Below are positions 1-10,282 of a stretch of 64,000 nucleotides of DNA, piece after piece. The notes under the pieces were generated by a model. The model was not told where the DNA came from, did no database searches, and saw only the letters and a list, made by a program, of their open reading frames with translations. The stretch covers positions 3,908,501 through 3,972,500 of the forward strand of contig OX485808.1 in NCBI GenBank assembly GCA_950295325.1, read 5' to 3'. The translations under genes were made by a program, and so were the position numbers. How positions within the stretch are numbered: position 1 is the first letter of the stretch; each line of letters starts with the position of its first letter. The stretch comes from Polytrichum commune. Its lineage: Eukaryota; Streptophyta; Polytrichopsida; Polytrichales; Polytrichaceae.

Positions 1-99
1 TCATCATAAATTCAAAGTCCCCATGTAATCTCCCATTGAGATTTTGTGTTAACACCGTCTACAGAATATAGGTTTGTAGACATCTGCACAGAGTGCTGA

Positions 100-1055
100 A
101 CCCTAAACCCTAAGTCCTAAACCCTGCTCACAAATCGTTGACAGGAGGAAGAGGAACTAAACTTAAGATCCAGGTAATGTGCATTTCCCCTAATATATGT
201 TGGAGCTCAACCTAGAAATGAGAAGTTAAGCATCAAGCTGGTCGTTCGAAAACAAGAGGCAGCCTCTCCCACCAAGAATCTGGATGCCAAGTTTTCAACA
301 TTACCCAACAGACGACCCCTAGTGCAAGCAGTTCTTGCAGCCCGGAGAGTGCACAACATGTAATTAAAGAACATGCAAAGAAGCTTGATTTGGAGATTCT
401 TCAGATTTGGGGGAAGAACATGAGCTATACGTGCACAAGAGCATTGCCACATGAGCTATACAGAGTAAAGGAAACCAGGCCTTTACCACACCCACACTTC
501 TCCCCCGCTTCAGTAGCTATCAATTGGGCCAGCATGCTCTTGGGTGGCAAAGACTCAACCAATTCTCACCAAGTGTCACTAAGATTGCAGAGTGCTGCTG
601 AAATCGGTTTGAATAATTTCACTGCAACACATGTCTCACAGAAACTCCAATTCTACTCTTCCCAGCTTCAACTTCCTCGGATGGCGCATCCCAACTGGGC
701 AAACAAGGAAAATTAGCATCTAGAGTAAAGTGAGACACGGAGAAGACACGCAAGGTCACTCAACACAAAATGGTCGCCTCTTTCTCTACCTCTCGGTGAC
801 TCCTCATGTGTGGTTAGATGCATATAGCTCAGACTCTCATTCCACTGGAAAAATTCTTCAATCACGCTCTGCAAGAAGATTCATAGTGTAGTATTGTTCT
901 CTTGGGAAGCCAATTCTGGGGCACATTCTCTGTGTAAAGAGCTTCTCATTTAACAGACTCAGTTGCAATCCTCTCCCTCGCCCTTCCACCTTCTACAGAT
1001 CTACACATCTACACATCTCCATGCCAAGATTGCAAATTTAGGAAGACCAACAATG
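100..1055. repeat. Dispersed repeat, copy 1 (telobox-associated)
   Basis: This stretch begins with degenerate telomere-type CCCTAAA units (about 102-126) followed by a sequence that recurs in the same orientation at 27,917-28,640. Shared blocks include 'ccagcatgctcttgggtg', 'tgaataatttcactgcaaca' and 'cctcggatggcgcatc'. A shorter third match lies at 30,910-31,030. I see no convincing coding frame. The family is probably a transposon or an old duplicated segment; its class is not recognised. Confidence 0.7.
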
Positions 1056-1549
1056 GTGACACCGAAGTGCAGTGAGGTTCGTCATTGTAATTTATACCCT
1101 GCCACCACGGGCAGCAGTGAACGGAGTTCGCCCGTTCCCTGCCACCATAGGTGTGGGCGTCTACGCTCTCTCACGGCCCTCCCACCAGCAAGTATGTAAA
1201 TTGTTTTGCTCCAGGAACCTTCACGAAAATTTCTTTACCACTCTGACTAGTAAAACTTGAGAAAAACGTGAAATCCTTCAGACCTAATGATCGGGGAGAT
1301 TTTTGGGCATAATCGATTGAGACCCTATTGTTTGCAAGTCCAATCGGTTACACATTGACATCCTCCGGTTTTCCTGGGATAAATCGGGGTATATTCTATA
1401 AATTCCTCTAAAATGATTGGTAATTTTCCTGCAGTCTTGAACTTCAACCGGTTATTTCTCAAACTCAACCGGTTCATCTGTAACTAATTGCCGGTTCTCC
1501 CCGATCATAGTTCAGACCTTGGACAACTAACCAACTAATTCAACTATTA

Positions 1550-1710
1550 GTTAACTACACTAAATATGATATTTAGTGTTAGATACACTAAATACGAACG
1601 CATACACTAAATATCACTAACCCTATGAAAGTAAGTAAAATTAACTATGAACTCAAACACTAAATTTCAACTATGGTAATATGTGGAAATCACATGCACA
1701 AATTTAGTGT
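1550..1710. repeat. Cluster of ACACTAAAT motifs in both orientations
   Basis: About six ACACTAAAT or ATTTAGTGT copies occur within 160 bp. One pair forms a 10-bp palindrome, ACACTAAATA-tga-TATTTAGTGT, near 1,557-1,579. Confidence 0.6.
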
Positions 1711-1810
1711 TAGTAAGGATATGAAAATAAAATTAACAATGATAAAAGGAGAAGGCGAGCGGCTAGTAGGGAAGGTGTTGGCGCATTTATGTCTAACACT
1801 AATTATCAAA

Positions 1811-2000
1811 TAACCCGGTTGAAGGTCGCGACTTCATGGTAATTCGGTGCCCAAAATTACCAAGATGAGCTAGTGAGTATGAGGCCTAACCTGGTTGAAG
1901 TTCGCAACTTCACAGTAATTCGGTGCCCAATGTTACCAAGATGAGCCGGTGAGTGTGAGGCCTAACCCGGTTGAAGTTCGTGACTTCACGGTAAATTGGT
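1811..2000. repeat. 76-bp tandem repeat, about 2.5 copies
   Basis: The block starting 'cccggttgaaggtcgcgac' at about 1,814 recurs at 1,890 and 1,966, an exact 76-bp period, with 'aattcggtgcccaa' and 'ttaccaagatgag' in each unit. No coding content is seen. Confidence 0.8.
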
Positions 2001-2123
2001 GCTAATAGTACGAATTGTTTTTTCCGAAGAGTTACTAAATTGCCTGCAAATGGGCGAGCGGCGCGAACCTTGCGAGTTGCGCCCAGTCGTTGCCACTGCC
2101 GAATTTCGGAAGAAAAGTGTCTC

Positions 2124-2164
2124 CCTGCTGGTGGGGGCCTGCGACTGGCCCTCCCACCAGCAGG
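2124..2164. repeat. 12-bp perfect inverted repeat (hairpin)
   Basis: CCTGCTGGTGGG (2,124-2,135) pairs with CCCACCAGCAGG (2,153-2,164) around a 17-nt GC-rich loop. It lies at the downstream edge of the 1.1 kb insert and could be a terminal hairpin, but its role is unknown. Confidence 0.7.
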
Positions 2165-2325
2165 TACATGTGGGCAGGCTTTTAGTGAATGCGAGCCTTG
2201 TACAATAAAAGTGCACATTGCATATCCACACTAAGTTAGGCCGTCATCTATTTTGAAATGCTTGGATTGCATGTTGCATCAATTGCACAGTATGGGTGTC
2301 AAGGTACATTGAATACCGTACGTTA

Positions 2326-3247
2326 AGGGCAGCTTCGGCACAAAATAATTCTAAAAATAGACGCCGAAACTTTTGGAATATTATTGACATTTTTTGCCAA
2401 ATATAAAATTAATTATTTTTCAAAATTGCCGAAAAGTAAGAAACTTTTACTTCTCACTAGAGTTTTACTTACAGTGGAAGCATATGTGAATTTTGAGAGA
2501 GAGAAGGTGCTCCTTTTGTAATCAAGCTCACTTACATTAGTCCACAAAGAATATGGGTTAAGAAGTAGCAAGACTCTAGGTGAGGCTTTTCAAATGTGTT
2601 GTACACAAATTTTTGGAGTCCAATTGAGCATAGAAGATGAAGTTTTATAGAATTTTGTCCAACTAACAAAAGTTGAGAAATCAATCCTTCTTCCACCTCC
2701 AATAAGTTTTGTGTCAAAATAAGTCTTTATGCAAAAGATATGGACAAAACATTGCAGCCGTGTAAAGATCAAAAAATTAAAATGCGTTCATAACAGTTTT
2801 TCGGAGCTCATTTGTGCATAGAAGATCAACGTTTTTGGAATTTTGTTGGTCTAAGAAAAGTTTACAAATCAAGTAATCTTTCACCTCCAACAAATTCTAT
2901 GTCATTTGAAGACTCTATGCAAATGTTATGCGAGTTATAAAAATGAAGTCTAACTCGGTGCTTCACCTCAAAGTTTACATATCCCATATGCATTGTTGAA
3001 CACAACTCCACTCTACTTGCATAAAGCACAAAGCATTCTCAACTCTTCACTCACATCTTACTTGTCATTCAATGCAAGAGAGATGTATAAGACATAAGCT
3101 TAAATAGAAAATTAAAAATGAATTTAAGCTGAATTTTAAATTTTAAAAGAGAAAATTGCTGAAAATATGAATATACTATTTGTAGGTGCCGAACACTATT
3201 TTTTTACTTTTAATAATTATTCGGCAAGAGAGCGCCGAAGCTGCCCT
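2326..3247. mobile_element. Non-autonomous PIF/Harbinger-like element, 922 bp
   Basis: The ends are inverted copies of AGGGCAGCTTCGGC and are flanked by TTA on both sides (2,323-2,325 and 3,248-3,250). A 3-bp TWA target duplication is typical of the PIF/Harbinger superfamily. The interior is AT-rich with no transposase frame. It contains a degenerate direct duplication of about 170 bp, in which 'gcatagaagat' and 'cacctccaa' each recur around 2,620-2,710 and 2,815-2,890. It is non-autonomous and would depend on a transposase elsewhere. Confidence 0.75.
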
Positions 3248-3250
3248 TTA

Positions 3251-4305
3251 CGTATGGTATGTGCAATTTTTGTAGGTTGCCCCGTGCTAATTTATCAACA
3301 TTTCACGCTATATTGAATAGTGGTTACCACATAATAACAAACCACATGAATTATGTTTTCACTGTGGTTGTTATCCAAATGAATAAGAAAAATTACACCA
3401 TAACCTCTATAATGTGGCTCCCTCTCTTATATCTTAAAACCTAGCGAACGGATGTGCTTAGTTTGAATCTCCCTCCTTGTTGTCACATTTCCCTTTCATA
3501 CATCATGGGTTTTGACATTAAAATAATTCATCAAAGAATTCAAACCACGCGCTTGTACACAACATGTTGTCTATCATTGTCATTATTGTCACTATTGCAA
3601 TGCTGACTTTGTGTTATTCCATAACGTCATGCAACATTAATTCTCTATTGATGTTTGAAGTTAATCCAATAGAGAATTAATGCATACTAGGATGTTTAAC
3701 TAATAGAGAATAGAAAATAGAGAATTGACCAATACAACAACCGTGACCACTTCAAATATTTGTATTCTATGTTCACCAACTGCCATATTTGTGTAATTTT
3801 GCAATCTAGTCAACATCATATTGGTAGTTGGAATTGTCTAGAATTCATGCATAAATCCAAATATACTTAAATCCTAGTTATTAGTTGATTCATACTAGTG
3901 AAAATCAATTGTATTAAATTATCAGGTTGATAGGGAATATTCTCTAGGAGGATACGATCATATAATGCAACATGAAGTATTGCCCTCAAACTTGACAAAC
4001 TTTGAAAGTTTTTGCAAATAACCTCAATTTGAAAGGCATTGTTCATCACTCCTCATTCATATTAGGGCACAAGCACAATCTAGTACACAACTCCATTACC
4101 CTACATAGGTTTAAGTAAAAGTGATTCAAAAGTATATTATACTAACTTTGAATTTTGTAAAGGAAAAATCATAAAAATTTGAAAAATACATTGATTTACA
4201 GAACCAAGCAATTTATGTTGACAAAACCAAAAAATCAAGAAAAGTTTGCATATTTTAGAAGACGGTGCAAGTAGTGTGCAAGTAGATATAAGTTTGTTGT
4301 CGATT
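3251..4305. other. Intergenic, no gene seen
   Basis: This is AT-rich sequence with short ORFs only, none with recognisable motifs. It contains a 16-bp perfect inverted repeat, CATTAATTCTCTATTG (3,635-3,650) with its complement at 3,667-3,682, around a 16-nt loop; a related 'aatagagaat' recurs just downstream. Confidence 0.6.
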
Positions 4306-4309
4306 CATG

Positions 4310-5240
4310 CAATTGACTTGGACTAAACTAGTTAGAGAATTCTAAAACTAATTCCGGCATCAAATCAACTAATAGAAGTAACCTCTTAGTTGCATACTAT
4401 TTCAAGGCTGTGATGTTGGATGAATGAGAGATGATCTTGTACACGGTAACACCTCTCTCTCTCTCTTTCTCCCCCCCCCCCTTCCCTTTGCCTCCATCTA
4501 TCACAAAACACAAAACATACATCGTGATTCGTGTAGTAACTTAGGGCCGGTTTACACTACGGTGGAGAAGGCCTCCGGTCTGTCAAGAATGCTTGGCCAA
4601 GACATGGTTATATAAGGCAAATGGTGGATGTGCCGGAGAAGAATTAAAGGCAATAAAATATTTCTATTGAGTTGGGCTTCTCCGGCCTCTTGAGGCCGGA
4701 CAAGAAACTCCTCCTGCGGAGAAGCCCAACTCCAAAAAGTGCCGCCATGTAGGCGGCCATGTCATTTTATCATCCATGAGAAAAGTTCACCACCATTGTT
4801 TTCTTCACCTAGTGTAAACACCCACCGGTCAAGAGTTGCATTTTCGACCAATCACAATTGAGAAACGCCCTTTTTTTCATGACCGGTGGACTTCTCCACC
4901 GTAGTGTAAACCGGCCCTTAGCTTATGTGAAGCTAATTAAGTTCATGTTTGAAGAAACCCTATAAGTTTATTACCGAATCATTGAATGGACTTGGACTAG
5001 ACTAATTAAGGAATTCGAAAACTAATTCCGGCATCAAATCAACCAATAGAAGTAACCTCTTAGCTGCATACTATTTCAAGACTGTGATGTTGGATAAATG
5101 AGAGATGATCTTCTACAGGGTAATGCCTCCCCCTCTCTCTCTCCCCCCCATCCCTTGCCTCCATCTGTCACAAATCACAAAACATACATCGTGATTCGTG
5201 TAGTAACTTAACTTATGTGAGGCTAAGTTCAGGTTTAAAG
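4310..5240. repeat. Local direct duplication, one copy carrying a MITE
   Basis: The segments at about 4,310-4,543 plus 4,918-4,960 and at about 4,983-5,240 are near-identical. They share 'ctaattccggcatcaaatca', 'ttgcatactatttcaag' (or ctgcat), a CT-rich tract and 'acatacatcgtgattcgtgt'. The first copy is interrupted by the 374-bp element at 4,544-4,917. The second has the uninterrupted target site 'gtagtaacttaacttatgtg'. No coding capacity is evident. Confidence 0.85.
4544..4917. mobile_element. Tourist/PIF-Harbinger-like MITE, 374 bp
   Basis: The terminal inverted repeats start GGGCCGGTTTACACTACGG and continue to about 27 bp. TTA direct repeats flank the element (4,541-4,543 and 4,918-4,920). 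The neighbouring duplicate at about 5,205 preserves the unoccupied site, which fixes the boundaries. The interior has a second internal palindrome ('aagcccaactcc' against 'ttgggcttctccgg') and no coding frame. The family assignment rests on the TTA duplication and the GGG-type terminus. Confidence 0.9.
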
Positions 5241-6030
5241 AAACGATTAGTTATTTAACTGTAACAGTCGGTAACTATGGAGTGTTTGTACTCTGCCAGA
5301 TGGAGCCAAGTTGTGCTTGCAAAATCCCGTCCCAAGTCTGTGTCCGCAAAGCGCGTATTCCCAATAATGACAGTGCTCCACAATTCATGGAGTCCTTGCA
5401 GCGTCACGATTATCTGTCAAAATCGTAGATATGCCACTTTCAGCAATCCTACCATCTAGCCCTGTCCTAGATACTGGACCGAGGCTCGGAACTTAAGCAC
5501 CTCTGTGCGTGAGGGGGTCTTCATCAGGACTTAAAGTCGCCTTTGGCATCGCCTTTGTCTCGATATCTAGGAAAATGATAGATAGCACCACTGGCGAAAG
5601 CAAACATCTATGCGGGCGCCTAGATATTGGGACAGGGGTGATGAATCGAAGTACAGATGTTAGATTTGTCAGGTGAGTTGATGATACCAAAAAGTAAGCA
5701 AGAGCGTAGGTGATGAATTCGTGACAAAGCTCACTTTTTTGTTCTGTGTTTTTTTTTCTTGTGGGCCAGTGTGGTATCAGTCTGATTCAGTTCTGAATTA
5801 ACTGTAAGATCCCATCTTCCAAAGTCTCAAATGGCGCGTTTATTTCGGAGGCGGCTCGGCATCATTCTTGAGGTTAAATACATATATTCGGGATGGCTCG
5901 GATCAGCTTGAATCTCCGTTTAAAATCTGATTGAACTCTCCACCTATTTCATATTTTCCTCCGTTCGGACACTTGAGAGACTGTGCCAAAACTTGCACAT
6001 TGAGATCGATTCATCTCATTCTTTGAGAGA
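5241..6030. other. Intergenic, possible 5' flank of the 6.0 kb ORF
   Basis: Short overlapping ORFs occur on both strands, none with a recognisable motif. The composition becomes less AT-rich towards the ATG at 6,039, which would fit a promoter or leader, but no clear TATA box could be assigned. Confidence 0.4.
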
Positions 6031-6038
6031 TTTTAGTG

Positions 6039-6338
6039 ATGGTGGAGTTGAAAGGGCTGGAAATCAACTCCGGCTACCGAATTACTCATGAGGAGGCGGC
6101 GGCCATTGGAGGCCTCATCCTTCCCGATCGAGAAGATGTTGTTCAAGATGGCGGAGGAGGATTGCAGGATCCCGCGGGAAATCAACAGGATGCAGCTGGT
6201 GAAATGAATCCTGATATTGACCACGGCGAAGATTCTTCCCGCTGCTGCTGCATTTCGTGTTCAATATCCAATGTGTTGCGGGCGTGGTTGGCGTGGTTAT
6301 TGGAGATTGGAGCTTCAATCCCTCGGCGTGGAGAGTAG
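6039..6338 (+). CDS. Hypothetical 99-aa protein
   Basis: I do not recognise this protein. The frame opens at an ATG in good plant context (gtgATGGTGG) and reads MVELKGLEINSGYRITHEEA, then an acidic, Gly/Gln-rich middle. A CCC-x-SC cysteine cluster follows near residues 69-74, then a short hydrophobic Trp/Leu stretch (about 80-90), and a stop at 6,336-6,338. Codon use looks less AT-biased than the surrounding DNA, which favours a real first exon. The sequence after the stop is a decayed triplication, so the ORF could be a small gene, the first exon of a longer gene, or chance. There is no similarity on which to assign a function. Confidence 0.3.
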   Translation: MVELKGLEINSGYRITHEEAAAIGGLILPDREDVVQDGGGGLQDPAGNQQDAAGEMNPDIDHGEDSSRCCCISCSISNVLRAWLAWLLEIGASIPRRGE

Positions 6339-6396
6339 ACCTCACGAGTCTCTTCTTTTTTTCTTGTGACTTCCTTTTTAAATTTTTCCTTGGGGC

Positions 6397-7220
6397 TTTG
6401 TTGCACCATTCAGCAATGTTCCTAGATGGTGTATTGCTGGTTGGTTTGGCTTTGCCCAAATAGCGCATAAGAGTATTGTGGCGAGAAATCAGCTTTGCAG
6501 GGACAATCTAATTAAGTCTAGCCTAGCAATGGGGTTTGCCCTTCCTATTCCAAAGACATTCGCCTCTTGAAAAGGTTTGCGAATTTGAATTTTGAAGGAG
6601 TAGTTGTAACGGGATGTGATTTTGGAATGGCAAGCACAGCTTGTTCACGTTTCCGATTATGTCAGCTTGTTTCAATCAATTCACGACTAGAAAACATCAT
6701 ACTCTGACGAGTATTTTTTATCTTGGAGCTTTTATTGCACCATTTAGTATCTTTCTCTTTAATGTTATTGCTGGTTGGTTTTGTTGCTTTTCCCTGTTTC
6801 AATGGCATTGGCCTCTTAAGAGATTTTGCGAATTTGAGTTTGAAGGAGTAATTGTAACAGGTTGTGATGTTGGAATGACGAGCGCAGCAACTTCACATTT
6901 CCAATTAATTTTAGCTTCTCTCGATCAAGCCACTACTAGAAACCATTATGATCTGTCGAGTTGTTTTGTCGCGCTTTTGTTGCACCATTTAAGTAGTCCT
7001 TCTCGTTAATTTGCGTGAATGTCATAGTTTGCTGGTTGGATTTGCTCGGCCCAGATAGCGCAGAAGAGTAGTATGGCGACTAATAATCGGATTTTTGGAT
7101 TGCGGAGCTGAAGGAGTAGTTGTAAGAGGTTGTAGGCTTACAATGACAATTCAGCACAACATACTCATGTTTCCAACTATTACAAGTTCTCATAATCAAG
7201 CCATTACTAGAATCTCGAAT
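6397..7220. repeat. Degenerate triplicated segment, unit about 250-300 bp
   Basis: Three diverged copies share, in order, 'ttgcaccatt', 'gctggttgg', 'gcgaatttga' or an equivalent, 'gaaggagtagttgtaa', and 'actagaa'. The copies begin near 6,397, 6,735 and 6,975. None keeps an open frame through the unit. This looks like an old tandem duplication directly downstream of the 6,039 ORF. Confidence 0.6.
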
Positions 7221-7224
7221 GAAC

Positions 7225-7300
7225 TTCCTATTTGACAAGGGCGGTCATCAATTGGGAGTACACGTGCTAATGACTGATGACTGCCCTTGTCAAATGGGAA
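7225..7300 (+). ncRNA. 26-bp stem-loop, candidate small-RNA precursor
   Basis: The arm 7,225-7,250 and the arm 7,275-7,300 pair over 26 positions around a 24-nt loop. The only two non-Watson-Crick pairs are G:U wobbles in RNA on the + strand, so as + strand RNA the stem is unbroken. 'TTTGACAAGGGCGGTCATCA' marks the left arm. An outer CGAA/TTCG pair could extend it past an internal loop. The size fits a short MIRNA-like hairpin, but perfect complementarity also fits a recent inverted duplication or a MITE remnant. No expression evidence can be seen from sequence. Confidence 0.4.
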
Positions 7301-7309
7301 CTGCGTTCG

Positions 7310-10009
7310 ATGACCATCATGATGGTTTCGAATGGTGAGCATACAGAGCACTACCCTCTAAATTCCAGCTGTCATTCTTCCTTCATGAGAAGAATGTGAG
7401 GAACCTTAAATGAATGGAATTCGAGATATGGATGCATTTGCTTGAGTTGCTCTATGGTAGCCAGCCAGCCAGCCACCGTGATGGTGATACTTATTCTCAA
7501 AGAGATTAGAAGCATCCATGTCCGTCAATGTTATAATTCTAGTAAATCACAATGACAGTGAAGGTGGTGGTTATAATGTTATCATGTCGCAAATTTTTCC
7601 TTGAAGTTGTAGAGTTCGCTGCCTCTCTCGTAAAATCTGCACTCAAAAACTGCACGTTGCCATTCCTGTGCCTGCCAACAGTAAGTTCTGTAGATTCAAT
7701 TGAAGTTTGGCGGGTTGGGCTTGTGCAGACTGTCTGTTTCTGAAATTCGAGCTCATTGAGGAATGCAAGGGATTTTCTCCTACTATAACTATTGATGTAG
7801 TGCGATTAGCGCAAGCTACAAACAAGTATCACGACCTCTCTTATTCCATTCCACATTCAGACACAATGATTCCGCCTCCAATGTGGACTTTAGAAGCAAA
7901 CGGAAGCCTCACTAGCTCCGACTGCCGCGTCATCCCAACGTTTTCTAACAGCGAATGGATTGAGAGAAATATTTCGGGAAACCCACAAAATTAGATGACG
8001 GAGTCGAATCTTCATAGAAATCTGGAGTGCAAAGAAAGGCGGTAGACGGGTACACGGAGAGTGCAACAAATTTGGAAGACGCAAGGACGGCGAAGGAGGT
8101 GCGTCTTCTGGAGCACTTCAGTGGAAAGGGGAATCATGACGCCCTTCAAGTCTGACATACGGTAGGCTTGCCTAATTCGGTTACTTATGTCTCTTAATCA
8201 GACACCTATATTTGAGTGGTATGTGATTTATGTTTGGCTTCAAGAGCGGATATCAAATAAGGTGGGAAAAACGGAAAACGGTGATCATTTTTTTATAAAA
8301 TCTTAAAATTAATGTGGATGATTTTTTTGGGGTGCTATTTTTGTCTGACTAATATTTAATTTGTTGATCAAAAGTCTTTATGAAGACCCAGGGAAAGACC
8401 TGGGGTCTTTGACTTACGTTAATTCCAACCTGACTAGAAAATTAATGTGGCCCAAGCTAATTATTTTCGCATTGATTTTCCACCCATACTGATAAGACTA
8501 TTAAATTAGTGCATTAAACATACAACATGGTGAATTTACTACATTGAATATCCCAAATAATATGGGAGATACTAATTCCCAAAACATGCACTATTTTTCC
8601 AAGTCAAAAAATTAACGAGGGCTAAAAGTTTTATTGAGTGATAGTAATTTCATATTACCATACATTTCAAAAAAATTAGTGCTCTGAGGTGCTTGTAGAG
8701 TGATAAAAAATTTATATGCAAACACATGCCTGTCAATGAATAGTGACAATATGATTATTGTTGGTACTTTCAATGAATAGTATTTCCAGTGAATAGTGCC
8801 AAGATGAAAAATGTTTCCTAGATCTATTGGTGGAACTGGTTTCATAGCTTAAAAAAAATTTATATCATCTTCACTAATTTCCTACACGCAACATTATCCC
8901 TCCCTCATAAATTGGGATAATTAGTGTAGTTTTGCCTCTACATGGAGGCATAAGTCACTCAACCTTGGATTACATAACCTCAAGGCTATCTCTAGCCCCA
9001 ACATAAGGCTACAACTAGACACTCACCTCTTTGAGTTAGGCCAAATTATTACTACCCAGTTGAAGAGAGGGCCCAAAGGGTGGAGTCCACATTGGAAACC
9101 TAATTGACGTACATGAGTAACTATGAGATTTAACCCCCTATGTATGAGAAGTTTATAGAGAAAAAACAAATGTGTACATACTAATTGTAGGCTTAAAAAT
9201 GGACTCATGTATTTATACTAAGCTTTTTGGTTCATACTAATAATGCCTTGGATACTACATATATAAGATATAAATTAGGAATTACAAATGCATTTATTAC
9301 ATATGAAATCCACTTTCACTTCCCAATGAGAAAATCATTGAACATTTCTTCATCCATAGCATGTAACTCAATGATTATGTCAAACAACAAAGACAAAAGT
9401 ACAATAAATTAGCCACAATATGGAGAGCAACACTCAAGGGAGCCCATGAGCACTCCAAGAGCTTCCAATTTGTAAACACCCAAAACCCAAAATGCAAAGC
9501 CCAACAAAAATGAACACGATAGGCAGTGAGGACTAGTACCATATGACAACAATGGATGAAAATGTGAATTGGATGAAACCAACACATCTATCGTCAATTT
9601 TTCCTCTAAGCCTTAGGGCCCATGTTGCACATCTACCTTTACTTCAAATTTCTTAATAGCTTTTTGGATGTACATGCTAGGGAAAAACAATACCTCTCCC
9701 TTATGTGTACTATGTACGCTACCTCAAATAATACCCCTTCTTAAACTCACGTTAGTTCGTAAGTAGTATGAAGAGTCCCCCCCCTCCAAGGGAAGGGGTT
9801 TAGTAAAACTTTGATCCCCATATATTTGTAGCTACTTCATTTTAAGTGGGTATATCTAGACCAATTTGGGGTCTCTGATAGTTATTCAAAAGTCAAATTG
9901 TCCAAAAACATATAATTACAAAATATAATATTATTGACCGCGTTTCCACCTTGTTAATGTTGGTGGGGGGCAACTTAAAGAGGTGTGTGCCTACACTTAT
10001 TATCCCATT
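7310..10009. other. Intergenic, no convincing gene
   Basis: At 7,552-7,994 there are short open stretches with a good splice donor (gtaagttctg at about 7,681), possibly part of a non-coding or decayed transcript. From about 8,100 the sequence is AT-rich with no coding signal. It has a small hairpin near 8,381-8,410 (aagacccagg / cctggggtctt) and repeated 'gaatagtg' blocks at 8,730-8,810 that resemble 11,380-11,470. Confidence 0.4.
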
Positions 10010-10011
10010 TA

Positions 10012-10192
10012 GTGCGTGTTATTATTTGGAGTTACACAGTGCTATAAGTCTTCAATGAAGATGTAATATTTTACCAAGCAAAGTCATTTATGTTCTATAA
10101 TGTCCGAACAACCTATTGAGCTTTCGTTAGTAAAAACTGAAATGTTGAGCAAGATGTTATTGCACTGCATGACTCCAAATAGTAACACGCAC
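10012..10192. mobile_element. Small MITE, 181 bp, TA-flanked
   Basis: The terminal inverted repeats start GTGCGTGTTA and stay similar for about 22 bp (left GTGCGTGTTATTATTTGGAG, right differing at one base). TA dinucleotides flank both ends, as in Tc1/mariner (Stowaway-like) insertions. There is no coding capacity. Confidence 0.65.
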
Positions 10193-10282
10193 TAATTAGG
10201 ATAATTAGTGTAGCCCTGGCCATTATCACATATTGACCTTACATTTAATAAAATTTTCATGCAACCTTATAACATATTCTAG

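Larger units (their letters stand above)
1056..2185. other. 1.1 kb insertion inside dispersed repeat copy 1
   Basis: Copy 2 of the dispersed repeat runs directly from 'caataatggt' to 'cagtgaatgtgaacctcg'. In copy 1 about 1.1 kb separates the equivalents, and the family resumes at about 2,186-2,235. The insert holds a cluster of ACACTAAAT motifs, a 76-bp tandem repeat, a strong hairpin, and two copies of 'ggccctcccaccagca' near 1,172 and 2,150, close to its two ends. I could not see clean terminal repeats or a target duplication, so the element type is unknown. Confidence 0.5.

Noticed and set aside
5765-5790. 'tggtatcag' as a retrotransposon primer-binding site
   Set aside because: Only a partial match to the Met-tRNA site and no LTR end adjoins it.
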